Positions 47,780-56,785 of a stretch of 64,000 nt of DNA are shown here, piece by piece. The translations under genes and the position numbers were made by a program. Numbering within the stretch: position 1 is the first letter of the stretch; every line of letters begins with the position of its first letter. The notes under the pieces were generated by a model. It had not been told where the DNA came from. It saw only the letters and a program-made list of their open reading frames with translations, and did no database searches. Location: contig NZ_JALNTW010000010.1 in the NCBI RefSeq assembly GCF_023161665.1, positions 62,001 through 126,000 of the forward strand, written 5' to 3'. This DNA comes from Shewanella sp. 1CM18E. GTDB taxonomy: Bacteria; Pseudomonadota; Gammaproteobacteria; Enterobacterales; Shewanellaceae.

Positions 47780-48997
47780 ATGGAAATGGCAATTGGTATC
47801 GGTATGTTCACGTTTGTTGTGAGTATATTGGTTATGGTGATTTTATTCGCCAAGAGCAAACTGGTGTCAACCGGTGACGTGAATATCCGCATTAACGATG
47901 ACCCAGAAAAAAGTATTTCAACCCAAGCGGGTGATAAGCTTTTAGGTGCACTAGCAGGTAAAAATATCTTTATCCCATCGGCTTGTGGTGGCGGTGGTAC
48001 ATGTGGTCAATGCCGCGTTAAAGTTAAATCTGGCGGTGGCGAGATTTTAGCCACAGAGCGTGACCATATTAATAAGAAAGAAGCCAAAGAAGGTTGTCGC
48101 TTAGCGTGTCAGGTTTCGGTGAAAACCGATATGGAACTTGAAGTTGAAGAAGAGATCTTCGGCGTTAAGAAGTGGCAGTGTGAGGTTATTTCTAACAATA
48201 ACCAGGCAACCTTTATTAAAGAGTTACTGCTTAAATTACCTGAAGGTGAAGACGTACTGTTTAAAGCTGGTGGTTATATTCAGATTGAAGCGCCTGCTCA
48301 CGAAGTCAAATATGCAGATTTTGATATTCCTGCTGAGTACCGTGACGATTGGGAAAAGTACGACCTATTCAAGTTAGTGTCAAAAGTTGACGAAGACGTG
48401 CTACGTGCATATTCAATGGCTAACTATCCTGATGAGAAAGGCCGCATTATGCTGAACGTGCGTATTGCTACGCCGCCAAGCGACAATATTGCCCCTGGTA
48501 AGATGTCATCGTACATCTTCAACCTAAAAGCGGGTGATAAAGTCACTATCTCTGGCCCATTTGGTGAGTTCTTTGTTAAAGAAACAGACGCTGAAATGGT
48601 GTTTATTGGTGGCGGTGCGGGCATGGCGCCAATGCGTTCACATATCTTTAATCAGCTTAAAGGGGTAAAAACCAAACGTAAGATGAGCTTCTGGTACGGC
48701 GCGCGTTCAACTCGCGAAGTATTTTATCAAGAAGACTTTGATACGCTAGCGGCTGAAAATGATAATTTTGTTTGGCATGTGGCATTGTCTGATCCGTTAC
48801 CAGAAGATAACTGGGATGGTTACACAGGCTTTATCCATAACGTACTTTATGAGAACTACCTTAAAAATCATAAAGCGCCAGAAGATTGTGAGTTCTACAT
48901 GTGTGGACCTCCAATTATGAACTCATCCGTTATCGCCATGCTAGAAAGCCTAGGTGTTGAGCCAGAGAATATTCTGTTAGATGACTTTGGTGACTAA
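47780..48997 (+). CDS. nqrF: Na+-translocating NADH:quinone reductase subunit F
   Basis: This 405-residue electron-input subunit has an N-terminal membrane helix (about 3-25), then a 2Fe-2S ferredoxin domain with ligands Cys69, Cys75, Cys78 and Cys110 ([11 protein letters not shown] and RLAC). An FAD domain (RAYSMANYP) and an NADH domain ([21 protein letters not shown]) follow. It takes electrons from NADH and feeds the membrane subunits. The last subunit of the operon, it ends LLDDFGD. Directly after the stop comes a second, diverged copy of its 3' end. Confidence 0.97.
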   Translation: MEMAIGIGMFTFVVSILVMVILFAKSKLVSTGDVNIRINDDPEKSISTQAGDKLLGALAGKNIFIPSACGGGGTCGQCRVKVKSGGGEILATERDHINKKEAKEGCRLACQVSVKTDMELEVEEEIFGVKKWQCEVISNNNQATFIKELLLKLPEGEDVLFKAGGYIQIEAPAHEVKYADFDIPAEYRDDWEKYDLFKLVSKVDEDVLRAYSMANYPDEKGRIMLNVRIATPPSDNIAPGKMSSYIFNLKAGDKVTISGPFGEFFVKETDAEMVFIGGGAGMAPMRSHIFNQLKGVKTKRKMSFWYGARSTREVFYQEDFDTLAAENDNFVWHVALSDPLPEDNWDGYTGFIHNVLYENYLKNHKAPEDCEFYMCGPPIMNSSVIAMLESLGVEPENILLDDFGD

Positions 48998-49205
48998 CAC
49001 CTATCACCCGAGAGTGGGCTAAACTAGGGCCAAAGTTATGTGTGGCCCTACACCCACGAGCATGAACTCATCCGTTATCGCCATGCTAGAAAGCCTAGGT
49101 GTTGAGCCTGAAAACATCTTATTAGATGACTTTGGTGATTAGCGCTTACTTAGATGGTTTTCAATCTAGAGTGGCTAGAGTAGGGGCAAGATGATATTTG
49201 TGACC
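48899..49205 (+). repeat. Tandem duplication of the nqrF 3' end and flank
   Basis: Copy 1 runs from the ATG of MCGP in nqrF (48899) past the stop. Copy 2 begins at 49038 and runs to about 49205. From 48917 and 49062 the first 47 bases are identical. The next 34 bases differ at eight positions, all synonymous including the stop codon. About 36 bases of downstream flank are also recognisably similar. The offset is 145 bases. Confidence 0.88.
49038..49142 (+). pseudogene. nqrF 3' fragment (second copy)
   Basis: This 34-codon open frame begins [12 protein letters not shown] and ends LLDDFGD, repeating the nqrF C terminus with a 6-base insertion near its start. It has no ribosome site and cannot make a functional protein. 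It is a recombination leftover. Confidence 0.85.
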
Positions 49206-49230
49206 AGTTACTTTTAATTATGAAGTTAAT

Positions 49231-49254
49231 AAACGCAGCCTAATGGCTGCGTTT
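49231..49254 (+). terminator. Intrinsic terminator of the nqr operon
   Basis: AAACGCAGCC (49231-49240) pairs with GGCTGCGTTT (49245-49254) across TAAT, followed by five more T residues. Confidence 0.9.
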
Positions 49255-49743
49255 TTTTATTTTAAGCACTTACAGGCTGATTTATTTGCTAGAGATTTCC
49301 GTGGTTGTCCTTGGGGCATTAGGCTTAGTTTTAAATGATGCTCGGAAATGCGATAGATCTTACCCGTCTAAGAGGGGATTTAAGCCATACCTTAAAACCT
49401 TGTAGACACCGAGAGGCGATTTTTAAAGGGGTTGATAATTAGCAAATTTACTTTCTAACCTAAAGACTTAATTACAGGGTAAACATGTGAGTTGTTAGTA
49501 AGTTGATCTGTTATGGTTTTTCGTGTGTTAAATTTTGACATTATTTGTTGGTTTTAATTGTTTTTTGATGGTTTAGTGTTTCATTTTTTATCTGTTTAGA
49601 TTATTGTTTGCCGCGCTAGGAGAGCAGCAGTGTTTATCGCTATTAATCACTGAACTATATCAAGGATGGTTGAGTTTACGCTTATCATTATATCTGCGCA
49701 TCTTTATCTCTTAGCATTACTTACAATATAAGGGAATAAATTG
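49255..49743. other. Intergenic region before the outer-membrane barrel gene
   Basis: AT-rich with a TTTTAATTGTTTTTT phrase near 49553 that echoes the nqrA upstream region. A TTGATC/TGTTAA pair spaced by 17 bases near 49502-49530 is a weak promoter candidate. No gene seen. Confidence 0.35.
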
Positions 49744-50499
49744 ATGAGAAAATCGACTACTGCTATCGCTATTTTGTTAGGTCTTTCAAGCACAAGTGCT
49801 GTCGCAGTTCAAGATAAAAATTATCAACATGAAGCAAGCTTAAGTTACACCACTAACTCAGAAGAAGTGGGTGATGGTTTGTGGAACGCAAATTACCGCT
49901 ATTACTTTAAAAGTGTTGAGCAAGGAAAAACACCTTATGCGCTTAATGGGGTTTTAGCACAAGAATCAAATGTGGGGGCAAGTTACCAAAACTTCGATCC
50001 AACAGATAGCAACAGCTATGGCGTTGATGGCGTATTTGTATTCGATTCAAATTGGTTCGTTGGTGCTAACTATCAAAAGGTTGATGTTGGGTTTTACGAC
50101 TTCAAAACTTACGGAGCTGAAGTCGGTTATTACTTCAACGACACTTCCTCTGTTTCTGCGTTTTATCAAGATGGCGACGATAATTTTGTGGAAACCTATG
50201 GTTTAAAGCTTCGTAGCTATTTAGCGTTGCAATCTACAGCGGGTATTGATCTTAATGCTCAATGGGCACATAACGATTTTGATGATGTGTTCAGTGTCGG
50301 TGCAGATTGGTATATCAGTAATGCATGGTCTGTTGGAGTCGGTTACGTCAATAGCGACAATGATGACGCATTTGATGTGCGTACAGCATATTGGTTACGC
50401 ATTACCGATGGCATTTCAGCTAATTTTAATGTGTCGAAAGTTTTGGACTCTGACTACGATGGCGTGGGCTTAGGTTTAGGTATTGTTGGCCGTTTCTAA
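49744..50499 (+). CDS. Putative outer-membrane beta-barrel (porin-like) protein
   Basis: This 251-residue protein from ATG 49744 has a signal peptide cut near residue 21 (TSAVA). The mature chain is rich in alternating aromatic/hydrophobic beta-strands (NANYRYYFKS, YGAEVGYYFND, WSVGVGYVNS) with Asp/Asn-rich turns. It ends in Phe (LGIVGRF), the C-terminal Phe signature recognised by the Bam machinery. It resembles small putative porins. Pore function and substrate unknown. Confidence 0.85.
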   Translation: MRKSTTAIAILLGLSSTSAVAVQDKNYQHEASLSYTTNSEEVGDGLWNANYRYYFKSVEQGKTPYALNGVLAQESNVGASYQNFDPTDSNSYGVDGVFVFDSNWFVGANYQKVDVGFYDFKTYGAEVGYYFNDTSSVSAFYQDGDDNFVETYGLKLRSYLALQSTAGIDLNAQWAHNDFDDVFSVGADWYISNAWSVGVGYVNSDNDDAFDVRTAYWLRITDGISANFNVSKVLDSDYDGVGLGLGIVGRF

Positions 50500-50527
50500 A
50501 TAGTATTGATAAGTCGTTTTGCATGAA

Positions 50528-50553
50528 AAAGCACAGTCATCAGATTGTGCTTT
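50528..50553 (+). terminator. Probable terminator after the barrel gene
   Basis: AAAGCACA (50528-50535) pairs with TGTGCTTT (50546-50553) across a 10-nt loop, followed by ATTAA. The T run is short. Confidence 0.6.
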
Positions 50554-51088
50554 ATTAACTTTGCTAGCAAAATCATTAGGACTTACTAAAGTTAATGAGA
50601 GATTTAGATTAACTTATCCTGGTTGTTTCAATTATCGAATTTAGATTTTATCGCTGTGATAGTTCATGTCTTATACATCTGTATCATTTTGTGTCTGCAT
50701 GTTTTATAGTGCGCAAATCAAGTGTCGTTGTTTGGTTTTAACACCTTAAATTAATGACGTCGAAATGTAATCGACATAATCATTTAGTATTAGATAAAAG
50801 ATAATTGAATAGTCCGCAATGTTGAAAGTGTTAGAATAATATCAGTTATATCGTGCTTTTATATCAAATTGCTACGACATAAAAAGGAATGTAATAGAAT
50901 GGAATTCTTATTTATCCTATGTAAGTTTTGAACTGAGTCTTCCGTCATCGAACCTCAAGGCTTTTTATATTGTATTCAATGTTTAAACCTGGGTGTTTTC
51001 CTTAAATTTATTCCTATTGTATTTTAGCGTTATCTAAACCTAATGGGTTGGATAATAGATTTTCAAATATATGTTATTGGGATCTTTA
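50554..51088. other. Intergenic region, nothing recognised
   Basis: About 535 bases of AT-rich sequence with no supportable ORF, clear promoter or strong hairpin. Confidence 0.5.
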
Positions 51089-51583
51089 ATGAGAATATTT
51101 ACTCTAGTTTTAGTCTTATTTTCTTTTCATAGTTCAGCCGCTTTATTTGGAGTGGACTGGGGAGAGAATATTGATAAATATGGCGAACTAACAAAGAGGG
51201 ACGAGTACTATAAAGTTGTGACTAATAGTCTCCCTGAGCATTTACTTATAGCTAAACAGTATGAGCTGGTTCAACAGCCTGATAGCGGTTTAGTAAAAAT
51301 ATCGATGACTAGCTTTGAATACTCTGCCTTTGGCGATAGCTTTCAAGATGACTACGTTGAGTTGCAAGGCCTATTAATCAATGATGGTTATCAAACAAAA
51401 GAGTTCAGAGAAAGTGAACTATCAAGCTATCAATGTATATTTCAAGGTGAGTGTGTTGGTATGCTTTGGGTTGGCGTAAATCATAATGATAGTATTGTAA
51501 CGCTAGAGCAAAGAATGAATGGTCGAGAACGTTCATTTATTCGTTTGGAGGTTAAGGCTAATAACTTTGCATCTAATAAATAG
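51089..51583 (+). CDS. Exported protein, unknown
   Basis: This 164-residue protein from ATG 51089 has a clear signal peptide (MRIFTLVLVLFSFHSSA, cut near 18). The mature part begins LFGVDWGENIDKYGEL, and a Cys pair in YQCIFQGEC could form a small disulfide loop. No family is recognised. Ribosome site weak. An in-frame upstream start at 51071 would spoil the signal peptide, so it is not preferred. Confidence 0.65.
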   Translation: MRIFTLVLVLFSFHSSAALFGVDWGENIDKYGELTKRDEYYKVVTNSLPEHLLIAKQYELVQQPDSGLVKISMTSFEYSAFGDSFQDDYVELQGLLINDGYQTKEFRESELSSYQCIFQGECVGMLWVGVNHNDSIVTLEQRMNGRERSFIRLEVKANNFASNK

Positions 51584-51996
51584 TAGTCGTGAGTGGATTA
51601 ACAAAACCAAGAACTTGGCGTTCATAGAGTTATATATTTGGGATTAAGTTATTAATAGAGTTATATCCCATATAGCACTCATTACTGTGTTGTTGGGTCG
51701 GCGTCTCGCAAATATAGAAGTGAAGGTTTTCGGCGGTTAATCTACTCAGGTCAATAATGCAAATAATAAAATTTAGTGTTATTACCTATAAATTAATTAA
51801 ACATCTACTTTTTATATGGATATATTCACCTTGAGTTTTTGTGGTTATCTATCGCTACTTATACAAACGGGGTAGTAAAGCCGATATTATTGAACTTTAT
51901 ACCGCCATGCCTATTACTTTCATAACGCCTTAAACATTGGCTGGTACAGGTACTTTGAGTTAACATTCAACTACTGAATTGTTAGAGATAAATTTT
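51584..51996. other. Intergenic region with a short direct repeat
   Basis: ATAGAGTTATAT occurs at 51624-51635 and again at 51655-51666. Otherwise AT-rich sequence with no supportable gene or terminator. Confidence 0.4.
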
Positions 51997-52296
51997 GTGG
52001 CGGAACTTTATATTGTAGGTCTAGTGGCTGCGGTACTAACTATGGGATATCTGTCTATTTATCCTAAAATTGCAGGTAGTAATATTAATAAAATTTCGCT
52101 TTGCGATATTGCTTGTTCACTGTTTGTATTTGTCTTGGTGGGGAGTAAGTTTTGGGGTACAGGTTATGTGTTTAACGCGATACTGTTTAGCACTAACTGG
52201 TTTTGGTTTACGCTATTTATTTACGTATTAATCGAGATCCCATTAGCGATTTGGTATGTTAAAAAGCATGGAGTTCAGTTTGAAGGTAAGCTCTAG
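51997..52296 (+). CDS. Small polytopic membrane protein, unknown
   Basis: This 99-residue protein starts at GTG 51997, eight bases after an AGAGA site; a TTG at 51979 would add six residues. Three hydrophobic helices are visible (about 5-23, 38-58, 66-86), followed by a Lys/His tail. No family recognised. It stands alone. Confidence 0.55.
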   Translation: MAELYIVGLVAAVLTMGYLSIYPKIAGSNINKISLCDIACSLFVFVLVGSKFWGTGYVFNAILFSTNWFWFTLFIYVLIEIPLAIWYVKKHGVQFEGKL

Positions 52297-52352
52297 ATTA
52301 CAGTATCCGTAAAGGGCTAGCTAAAGGCGTAAAATTGTTGGCTAAAATTGAA

Positions 52353-52383
52353 GGTGCTAAGCTAAGAAAGTAAGCTTAGCACC
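52353..52383. repeat. 11-bp inverted repeat
   Basis: GGTGCTAAGCT (52353-52363) pairs perfectly with AGCTTAGCACC (52373-52383). No T run follows on either strand. It lies 57 bases after the small membrane protein gene and could be its 3' end structure. The rest of 52297-52654 shows nothing distinctive. Confidence 0.55.
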
Positions 52384-52654
52384 TGTAGCTACCACGGAAC
52401 GATGACACATCTTTAGTTATCTCTTATGTATCTTTAATTTAAGTTTTCTATGTTTTGATTGCGCAGTAGTTTGCTGCCTATAGATATCAGCAATAGATTT
52501 GTACGGATCACAGATACTACCAAATAGGCATCTGACCAGCATGAAGATATAAAGTTGCAATAAGTAGGCATAAAATCGATAAAGCGTGATCTGCTAATCA
52601 AACTCAAAATATACTCACTAGAATGTTAATTCTCTGACATTTTTTATCGACTTT

Positions 52655-52670
52655 GCGGATTATAATCCGC
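52655..52670. promoter_or_regulatory. Palindrome over the -10 of assT
   Basis: GCGGATTATAATCCGC is a perfect 16-bp palindrome that contains TATAAT (52661-52666) and lies 31 bases before the assT start. A CTGACA upstream (52634) is spaced 21 bases, too far for a simple promoter. The palindrome is placed to act as an operator blocking the -10, or the promoter may need an activator. Confidence 0.55.
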
Positions 52671-52701
52671 CTCAGTTTCCGTACTGTTGAGTTAATTTTC
52701 A

Positions 52702-54507
52702 ATGTCTAAACCAGCTTTGCTTCTTTCGGCGTTAGCCTTGTCTTTAAGTTTGTGCTCAGCACAAACCTTTGCTTCTATCGATGGCATGAAACCTAAACCT
52801 GTAGCAGGGGCTCCTTTAGGTTATATCATTCATAACCCTTATGAAAATGCACCACTTACCGCTCTAGTTACTTTAGCGGGTCATACTATTTCGGGCGTAG
52901 AAGTCACTGTGCATGCTAATGATGCAGATGGTGTAAGCCTGACTTATCAGGTTGATGATATGCGGGTGATGGATGAAGGCGGCGTGCCAATTTTTGGCCT
53001 GTATCCAGCATTTATGAATAAGTTTACCGTGAAGTGGACCGAGAACGGAGAGCGTAAGTCGCACGATTATCAAATGCTGACACCAGATATCGACATGGGC
53101 TTTTCTGAAAGCCAGTGGGCGAAAGCACCAATTGTTGAGGTTGAGCACGTTGATGCTGACTTTAAAGACAGATTGTACTTTGTTAACTGGACTAATGCTG
53201 ACGGTAAAGCTGCGCCACTGATGCACAATAACTCCGATGCACCAGGCGCCTTTTCTTGGGACGGTAAGCCTGGGTTTTTCATTATCGATACCGCGGGTGA
53301 TATTCGCTGGTATATGAATCCTTATACCACTCATGATGCTAAAACCTATGACAATGCAGGTTACGCTATGGGCATGAACGTCACTAAAGATGGCAACATG
53401 GTTTGGGTACAGGGCCAAGGCTGGAAGAAAATGTCGATCATGGGGCGAATGATCTCTGAGCATAATCTGCCGGGTAACTTTATTGATGCCTCCCATGAGG
53501 GCATTGAAGGCGCTAACGGTAACGTATTTATTCGCGCAGCGGCTAAAGATTACCGCACCGCTGATGGCCGCTTGGTGAATACCGTGCGCGATCAGATTAT
53601 TGAAGTGGATAACACTGGTAAGTTAGTTGATTACTGGGACTTAAACACCATCCTAGATCCTATGCGTGACGCCGCGTTATTATCGCTCGATGCGGGCGCA
53701 GTGTGTTTGAACATTAACCTTGACGATGCTGGCCACCAAACTACAGAAGAAGATTTAGCGAAAGCACCGTATGGCGATATTCATGGCGTTGCTACGGGTC
53801 GTAACTGGGCGCATGTTAACTCGATTGAATATGATCCAACAGATGACAGCATTATTTTGAGTTCGCGTCATCAGTCTGCTGTGTTTAAGATTGGCCGCGA
53901 CAAGCAAGTGAAATGGATTTTAAGTGCCAGCAAGGGCTGGAGCGACAAGTTCCAAGACAAGCTACTTAAGCCTATCACGGCTGACGGTGAACCAATTTGG
54001 TGTAACGAGAAAGGCGCATGTCAGGATAAAGATTTTGACTTTAGCTGGACATCACACACAGCGTATTTAGTGCCTGAAAAGGGGACCTTGACTGTGTTTG
54101 ATAACGGCGATGGTCGTGACTTAGGTCAGCCGATGTTTGCCAACGAAAAGTACTCTCGTTCAGTTGAGTATAAAATCGATGAGCAAAATATGACTGTGCA
54201 GCAAGTTTGGGAATACGGTAAGGACGAATTGGGCTATGAAGGCTACTCACCTGTGACGTCTATTGTTAAATACCAAGCGGATAAAGACAGTATGATGAGC
54301 TACTTCGCTTCTGCCGGCCTATTCGGCTTAGGTGGCGGTTACGGTAACTTAAAGATGGATGACACTACGGGTAAGGTGCAATCTATCTTAGTTGAGCACA
54401 GATATGGCGAAACTAAGCCTGCTGTTCGCATCAATATCGACAGCCACGATATGTTTGCGACGGGTTACCGCGCTCAGGTTATTCGTGTCAATGATATGTT
54501 GAAATAA
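52702..54507 (+). CDS. assT: Arylsulfate sulfotransferase AssT
   Basis: AssT is a PAPS-independent periplasmic enzyme that moves sulfate from one phenolic sulfate ester to another phenol through a sulfo-His intermediate. It has 601 residues with a signal peptide cut near residue 24. By comparison with E. coli CFT073 AssT, the active site is complete: His265 (ASHEGIEG), His371 and Asn373 (AHVNS), Arg389 (SSRHQ) and the transient sulfo-His452 (TSHTAY). The required disulfide pair is Cys434/Cys440 (CNEKGAC). The dedicated dsbL/dsbI partners found beside assT in E. coli are absent here, so general Dsb enzymes must serve. Confidence 0.93.
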   Translation: MSKPALLLSALALSLSLCSAQTFASIDGMKPKPVAGAPLGYIIHNPYENAPLTALVTLAGHTISGVEVTVHANDADGVSLTYQVDDMRVMDEGGVPIFGLYPAFMNKFTVKWTENGERKSHDYQMLTPDIDMGFSESQWAKAPIVEVEHVDADFKDRLYFVNWTNADGKAAPLMHNNSDAPGAFSWDGKPGFFIIDTAGDIRWYMNPYTTHDAKTYDNAGYAMGMNVTKDGNMVWVQGQGWKKMSIMGRMISEHNLPGNFIDASHEGIEGANGNVFIRAAAKDYRTADGRLVNTVRDQIIEVDNTGKLVDYWDLNTILDPMRDAALLSLDAGAVCLNINLDDAGHQTTEEDLAKAPYGDIHGVATGRNWAHVNSIEYDPTDDSIILSSRHQSAVFKIGRDKQVKWILSASKGWSDKFQDKLLKPITADGEPIWCNEKGACQDKDFDFSWTSHTAYLVPEKGTLTVFDNGDGRDLGQPMFANEKYSRSVEYKIDEQNMTVQQVWEYGKDELGYEGYSPVTSIVKYQADKDSMMSYFASAGLFGLGGGYGNLKMDDTTGKVQSILVEHRYGETKPAVRINIDSHDMFATGYRAQVIRVNDMLK

Positions 54508-54568
54508 CAGTGAGATGTAAAAGTAATTCAGTGCTGAATTAATCGGTTACAGAATCGAACTCACCAAT

Positions 54569-54597
54569 AAAAATAGCGCCATTAAGGCGCTATTTTT
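54569..54597. terminator. Bidirectional terminator between assT and trpA
   Basis: AAAAATAGCGCC (54569-54580) pairs with GGCGCTATTTTT (54586-54597) across a 5-nt loop. It ends assT on plus and the trp operon on minus. Confidence 0.9.
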
Positions 54598-54619
54598 GTA
54601 TCTGTCGTTCGGCTATTAA

Positions 54620-55429
54620 CTAGCGAGCAGTAGCCGCTTTCATATTACGGGTAAATTCAGCAAGCGCGCCTAAAAGCGCAGACTCGTTGTCTTTATTGGC
54701 TTCAATGATTTTTACTACCGCAGAACCTGAAATAGCACCTGCAGCGCCTGCATCAATAGCCGCTTTAACCTGGCTAGGCTCTGCAATACCAAAACCGAGC
54801 AGCGGCGGCGCACCATTAAACTCTTTTAGGCGATTGAGAATATCACCAATTGGCATACCCGCTTTTGACTCTGTACCAGTTACCCCTGCGCGTGATAACA
54901 AGTAGGTGTAGCCTTCGCCTTTTTCGCTAACTAACTTTAAGGTATCGCTGTCGGCATTTGGCGGTGCGATAAAGATAGGGCATACACCATGGGCTTTAGC
55001 TGACTCGATAAACGGCGCGGCTTCTTCCACTGGCACATCGGCAATCAATACCGAGTCGACACCGGCGGCTTGGCATTTTGCGTAAAATGCATCAACACCA
55101 TTCGCGAACACCAGATTAGCGTACAGTAATAGGCCAATCGGCAAGTCAGGGTACTTAGCACGAATGCTCGCTAGCATTTCAAAACACTGACTTGGTGTGG
55201 TACCAGCGGCCAAAGAGCGTAAATTAGCGCCTTGAATAACAGGGCCATCGGCTAGAGGGTCTGAAAATGGAAAGCCTAGCTCTAGGGCATCGGCACCGTT
55301 TTCGACTAAGGTGTCGATGATTTTTAGTGATAATTCTGGTGACGGATCACCTAAGGTCACGAATGGCACAAATGCGCCTTGGTTTTTTTCATTTAGGGCG
55401 GCAAAGGCTGCCTGGTAACGTTGACTCAT
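54620..55429 (-). CDS. trpA: Tryptophan synthase alpha chain
   Basis: TrpA cleaves indole-3-glycerol phosphate to indole and glyceraldehyde 3-phosphate and passes indole to TrpB. It has 269 residues from ATG 55429, which has AGGAGAG before it; the longer open frame upstream is a continuation through the trpB tail and not coding. The catalytic acids are in [11 protein letters not shown] (Glu) and [10 protein letters not shown] (Asp), with the phosphate site GFGIAEP..GSAVV. Ten bases separate it from trpB. Confidence 0.97.
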   Translation of the reverse strand: MSQRYQAAFAALNEKNQGAFVPFVTLGDPSPELSLKIIDTLVENGADALELGFPFSDPLADGPVIQGANLRSLAAGTTPSQCFEMLASIRAKYPDLPIGLLLYANLVFANGVDAFYAKCQAAGVDSVLIADVPVEEAAPFIESAKAHGVCPIFIAPPNADSDTLKLVSEKGEGYTYLLSRAGVTGTESKAGMPIGDILNRLKEFNGAPPLLGFGIAEPSQVKAAIDAGAAGAISGSAVVKIIEANKDNESALLGALAEFTRNMKAATAR

Positions 55430-55439
55430 TGCCACTCTC

Positions 55440-56666
55440 CTAGTTGTTTTGCTTGTTAGTTTGTTGCTCAGCTTCTTGTTGCTCAACTTCTTGTTGCTCA
55501 AGAATGTCCGCAACCGTGAAGATATCTTTGTCGCCGCGGCCCGACAGGTTAACCACTAATAGGGTTTCTTTGGTTGCCTCTTTTGCAAGTTTTACTGCGT
55601 AAGCTAAAGCGTGAGCAGACTCAAGCGCTGGAATAATCCCCTCACAGCGTGCCAGCAGCTGGAACGCTTCTAATGCTTCATCATCAGTGGCTGACTCGTA
55701 AGTCGCGCGGCCTGTTGCGGCAAGGTGCGCGTGCTGCGGCCCAACCGATGGGAAATCAAGACCGGCTGACACTGAGTAAGACTCTTCGATTTGCCCTTCA
55801 ACATCTTGCATTAGCGGCGCTTTCATACCAAAGAAAATACCGGTTTTACCATGCTTTAGTGGCGCGCCGTGCATTGGGGTATCAATACCTTTACCCGCAG
55901 GTTCTACACCAATCAATGCCACTTCTTCATCATCGATAAAGTCGGCAAACATACCAATGGCGTTAGAGCCACCGCCCACGCAAGCGATAACCGCATCAGG
56001 AAGACGACCTTCACGCTCAAGAATTTGCGCCTTGGTTTCTTCACCAATCATACGTTGGAACTCACGCACAATCGTTGGGAACGGGTGTGGGCCCGCAGCC
56101 GTACCAAGTAGGTAGTGGGCTTTATCATAGCTACCAGACCAGTCACGCATGGCTTCGTTACAGGCATCTTTTAGGGTGGATGAACCTGAAGTGACCGGAA
56201 TAACCTCAGCACCCATGAGTTTCATTCTAAATACGTTAGGTGATTGACGCTCAACATCTTTTGCGCCCATGTACACTTTACATTTAAGTCCAAGTAATGC
56301 ACAGGCAAGGGCAGTTGCAACGCCATGTTGACCTGCACCAGTTTCTGCAATGATCTCTTTTTTACCCATACGCTTGGCGAGTAATGCCTGACCTAGCACC
56401 TGGTTAGTCTTGTGAGCGCCGCCGTGTAGCAAGTCTTCACGCTTTAGGTAAATTTTAGCCAGTGGGTTAGGGCTTAAATTACGGGTTAAAGTCAACGCCG
56501 TTGGACGACCAGCATAGTTCTTTAATAGCTCGGTAAATTCCTGTTGAAAGCTTTCATCTTGTTGGGCCTCAATAAAAGCGCTTTCAAGTTGCTTAAGTGC
56601 TGGCATTAAGATTTGTGGTACGTACATACCACCGTATTCCCCAAAGTATGGGTTTAACTTGCTCAT
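55440..56666 (-). CDS. trpB: Tryptophan synthase beta chain
   Basis: TrpB is a PLP enzyme that joins indole and L-serine to give tryptophan. It has 408 residues. The PLP Schiff-base lysine is Lys86 in GGAHKTNQ, the carboxylate loop is ETGAGQHG, and the phosphate loop is [10 protein letters not shown]. Compared with E. coli (397) the C terminus carries an extra low-complexity tail, [13 protein letters not shown], made by the 15-bp tandem repeat. Catalytic residues are all upstream of it. Confidence 0.97.
   Translation of the reverse strand: MSKLNPYFGEYGGMYVPQILMPALKQLESAFIEAQQDESFQQEFTELLKNYAGRPTALTLTRNLSPNPLAKIYLKREDLLHGGAHKTNQVLGQALLAKRMGKKEIIAETGAGQHGVATALACALLGLKCKVYMGAKDVERQSPNVFRMKLMGAEVIPVTSGSSTLKDACNEAMRDWSGSYDKAHYLLGTAAGPHPFPTIVREFQRMIGEETKAQILEREGRLPDAVIACVGGGSNAIGMFADFIDDEEVALIGVEPAGKGIDTPMHGAPLKHGKTGIFFGMKAPLMQDVEGQIEESYSVSAGLDFPSVGPQHAHLAATGRATYESATDDEALEAFQLLARCEGIIPALESAHALAYAVKLAKEATKETLLVVNLSGRGDKDIFTVADILEQQEVEQQEAEQQTNKQNN
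55461..55503. repeat. 15-bp tandem repeat in the trpB 3' end
   Basis: The unit TTGTTGCTCAGCTTC recurs nearly three times with single-base changes. Being 15 bases long, each unit preserves frame and encodes EQQEV or EQQEA at the TrpB C terminus. Confidence 0.8.
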
Positions 56667-56696
56667 ATTCTTGTCCTATTTCTTTTCAATTTTTGG

Positions 56697-56717
56697 CCAC
56701 AGGCGCTTTGCCTGTGG
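56697..56717. repeat. Hairpin in the trpCF-trpB gap
   Basis: CCACAGGC (56697-56704) pairs with GCCTGTGG (56710-56717) across a 5-nt loop, inside the 119-base space between trpCF and trpB. No T run follows on minus, so it is more likely an RNA-stability or processing structure than a terminator. Confidence 0.55.
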
Positions 56718-56785
56718 TGATAATTCTGTTTGCGCTCACTTTAGCTCTGTTTGCTTCAGTTCTGCTCAGTACGGTCCGGCTCGGA

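Noticed and set aside
55430-55513. Extended trpA start at 55513
   Set aside because: The extra 28 residues come from the trpB tail repeat read in another frame. The AGGAGAG site and family length support 55429.
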